43,411 nt of DNA from Bacteroidetes bacterium GWC2_46_850 (GTDB taxonomy: Bacteria > Bacteroidota > Bacteroidia > Bacteroidales > Dysgonomonadaceae). Below, in pieces: positions 42,186 to 43,411 of this stretch. The stretch lies in contig MENQ01000026.1 of the NCBI GenBank assembly GCA_001768325.1, positions 1 to 43,411 on the forward strand, given 5' to 3'. The notes beneath the pieces are model-generated. The model had not been told where the DNA came from. It was given only the letters and a program-made list of their open reading frames with translations, and did not search any database. Position 1 is the first letter of the stretch, and the number at the start of each line of letters is the position of its first letter. The translations under genes and the position numbers were made by a program.

Positions 42186-42884
42186 TCATTCTGTCGTTTT
42201 GATATTATTCTGCCACACGGTCTCGGCCAGGATCAGATCGAAGGGGGTTGTAATTTTAAAGTTGCTCTCTTCCCCTTTGATCAAAAAAATGTCCACTCCG
42301 CTCTTTTCAGCCACGGAGGCATCGTCGGTAAACGCCGGATCGAAAACTGTTTCATAAGCACGCTTTAATCGCACTGCCGGAAATACCTGCGGAGTCTGAA
42401 TCACACGCAACAATTGTCGATCGAGTATCCGGCTGCCGTTCTCTGTAAGCAGGCGCACACTGTTGGCTTCTTCCACCACAGGGATTACACCGCAATCATG
42501 CAGCTCTGCAGCTTCAAAACATCGAGCAATCAAATCGGTACCGACAAAAGGGCGGGCTGCATCATGCACTCCCACAATCTCCTCATCATCGATCTCCACC
42601 AAACCATTTTTTACGGAGTGAAATCGGGTTTCTCCCCCATTGACAATCTTATGAGGCACAATGAAATCATGAAGCCTGCACAGCTCTTCCCAGAGCAGTT
42701 GAAATTCATCCGGCAGCACCACCACGATTTTCATTTGTGAATTGTAACGATGAAATGCCTGTATGGTACGCATCAGCATCGGTATACCTCCTATCGGCTG
42801 AAACTGTTTAGGCAGATCACCTCCGGCACGCAGCCCCTTGCCGCCCGCGACAATGATCGTGCTCTTTTTTCGACTGGCACTCAT
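42186..42884 (-). CDS. ispD: 2-C-methyl-D-erythritol 4-phosphate cytidylyltransferase
   Basis: 232 aa. N-terminal VAGGKGLRAGGDLPKQF, VHDAARPFV and TDDASVAEKSG match IspD of the MEP isoprenoid pathway. Starts within the xseB stop (ATGA overlap). Confidence 0.93.
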   Translation of the reverse strand: MSASRKKSTIIVAGGKGLRAGGDLPKQFQPIGGIPMLMRTIQAFHRYNSQMKIVVVLPDEFQLLWEELCRLHDFIVPHKIVNGGETRFHSVKNGLVEIDDEEIVGVHDAARPFVGTDLIARCFEAAELHDCGVIPVVEEANSVRLLTENGSRILDRQLLRVIQTPQVFPAVRLKRAYETVFDPAFTDDASVAEKSGVDIFLIKGEESNFKITTPFDLILAETVWQNNIKTTE

Positions 42885-43072
42885 ACGATGTCGTCAAGTA
42901 TTTTCTGAAGTTCTTTCTCGGTCTTAGTCAACTTCTCTTTACAAAAAGTGATCAATTGTGAAGCTCTTTTGACCTTGTCGGTCAGTAGGTCCACATCCAT
43001 TTCGCCAGACTCAATAGCCGACACAATGGTTTCCAGTTCTTTTTTCGCCGAGTTATAGGTTAATTTCTCCAT
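42881..43072 (-). CDS. xseB: Exodeoxyribonuclease VII small subunit
   Basis: 63 aa, all-helical, with LTYNSAKKELETIVSAIESG and KRASQLITFCKEKL typical of XseB. Lies 36 nt downstream of the xseA fragment and overlaps ispD by 4 nt. Confidence 0.9.
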   Translation of the reverse strand: MEKLTYNSAKKELETIVSAIESGEMDVDLLTDKVKRASQLITFCKEKLTKTEKELQKILDDIV

Positions 43073-43108
43073 CTTTCATTCATTTCATATGATAAACTAA
43101 AATCAGGA

Positions 43109-43342
43109 TTACTTTTCCTCCTGTGAATTATCTGACATGTGTAACCCGGTAATCCGGGAAACAGAGATGCCATCTCTGAAACGGGTTTCAATGGTATCAT
43201 CCACTCCCAGATCCTGCATGGAGGTAACGATTCTTCCATCCTTCAGGGTGAGCGTATATCCGCGTCGAAGCACATTCTGAGGGGAGACCATCTGCACAAA
43301 TTGCTCTCTTTTTTCTATTAACGTGAGTTCGGGATAAGAAAA
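43109..43342 (-). pseudogene. xseA: C-terminal fragment of exodeoxyribonuclease VII large subunit
   Basis: The frame ends normally at 43109 and carries the XseA C-terminus (LIEKREQFVQMV, VLRRGYTLTLKDGR). Reading towards the N-terminus, homology stops near 43335 and a TGA interrupts the frame at 43343-43345. The further 66 bp to the window edge are AT-rich and show no XseA continuation in any frame. The gene appears truncated, perhaps by an insertion whose end is at the window edge. Confidence 0.7.
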
Positions 43343-43411
43343 TCATAAAAAAAGTTGTGATATAGGGAGATTATTTGTATATTTATAGCTGATAATCAAA
43401 CAAATAACAAA

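Overview
The window looks like a chromosomal segment of an anaerobic, amino-acid-fermenting Bacteroidota (order Bacteroidales). Support includes promoters of the Bacteroidota type (TAnnTTTG near -7), few recognisable Shine-Dalgarno sites, a type IX secretion-type C-terminal domain, a DUF6371-type primase from the Bacteroidales mobilome, and fermentation genes (phosphate butyryltransferase, butyrate kinase, tyrosine phenol-lyase). A Dysgonomonadaceae-like relative is plausible, but that is inference; no 16S gene is present.

Layout. (1) 1-~5790: one end of an integrated mobilizable/conjugative element, all on the minus strand: a 526-aa protein of unknown function, two small excisionase-like HTH proteins, a RecA-like ATPase and a CHC2/Toprim-type primase with a repetitive Pro/Ser/His linker. 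Families of TTGGTAACA/TGTTACCAA motifs sit between ATPase and primase and again near the right end. No integrase is visible. (2) 5797-12469: core genes: tRNA-Lys(CTT), HU, two tandem rhomboid proteases with an overlapping EEP-family gene, queD-queE-rnz, a tiny protein that is essentially only a sorting-type domain, and asd. (3) 12478-16717: zinc-type ABC ATPase and binding protein without a permease gene, mnmD, and a DUF234-type ATPase. (4) 16850-28495: a 12-gene, tightly packed minus-strand operon. It encodes two DJ-1/PfpI proteins, a SUMF1-like lipoprotein, a cupin, a thiamine-diphosphate enzyme, a membrane protein, an AGE-family epimerase-like protein, a STAS protein, GlgX, a second STAS protein, an RsbW-like kinase and a membrane SpoIIE phosphatase. 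This joins a complete partner-switching signalling set to sugar/carbonyl metabolism and is my main candidate for an undescribed system. (5) 28496-31102: AT-rich islet beside tRNA-Ser(CGA) carrying an AbiE type IV toxin-antitoxin pair with a 16-bp perfect inverted-repeat operator and a frameshifted toxin 3' end. (6) 31251-39555: secreted metallopeptidase, SMP-30-like protein, M20 dipeptidase, small hypothetical, and the ptb-buk-(ATP-grasp-like) operon. (7) 39710-43411: tRNA-Gly(CCC), tyrosine phenol-lyase, tRNA-Pro(CGG), Lrp regulator, ispD, xseB and an xseA fragment that loses its frame near the right edge.

How they fit: tyrosine phenol-lyase, ptb-buk and the dipeptidases are consistent with a peptide/amino-acid fermenter. 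The partner-switching operon would let an external signal, sensed by the membrane phosphatase, control an unknown target through STAS phosphorylation, alongside glycogen debranching and reactive-carbonyl handling. All assignments are from reading the translated sequence; no database search was run.
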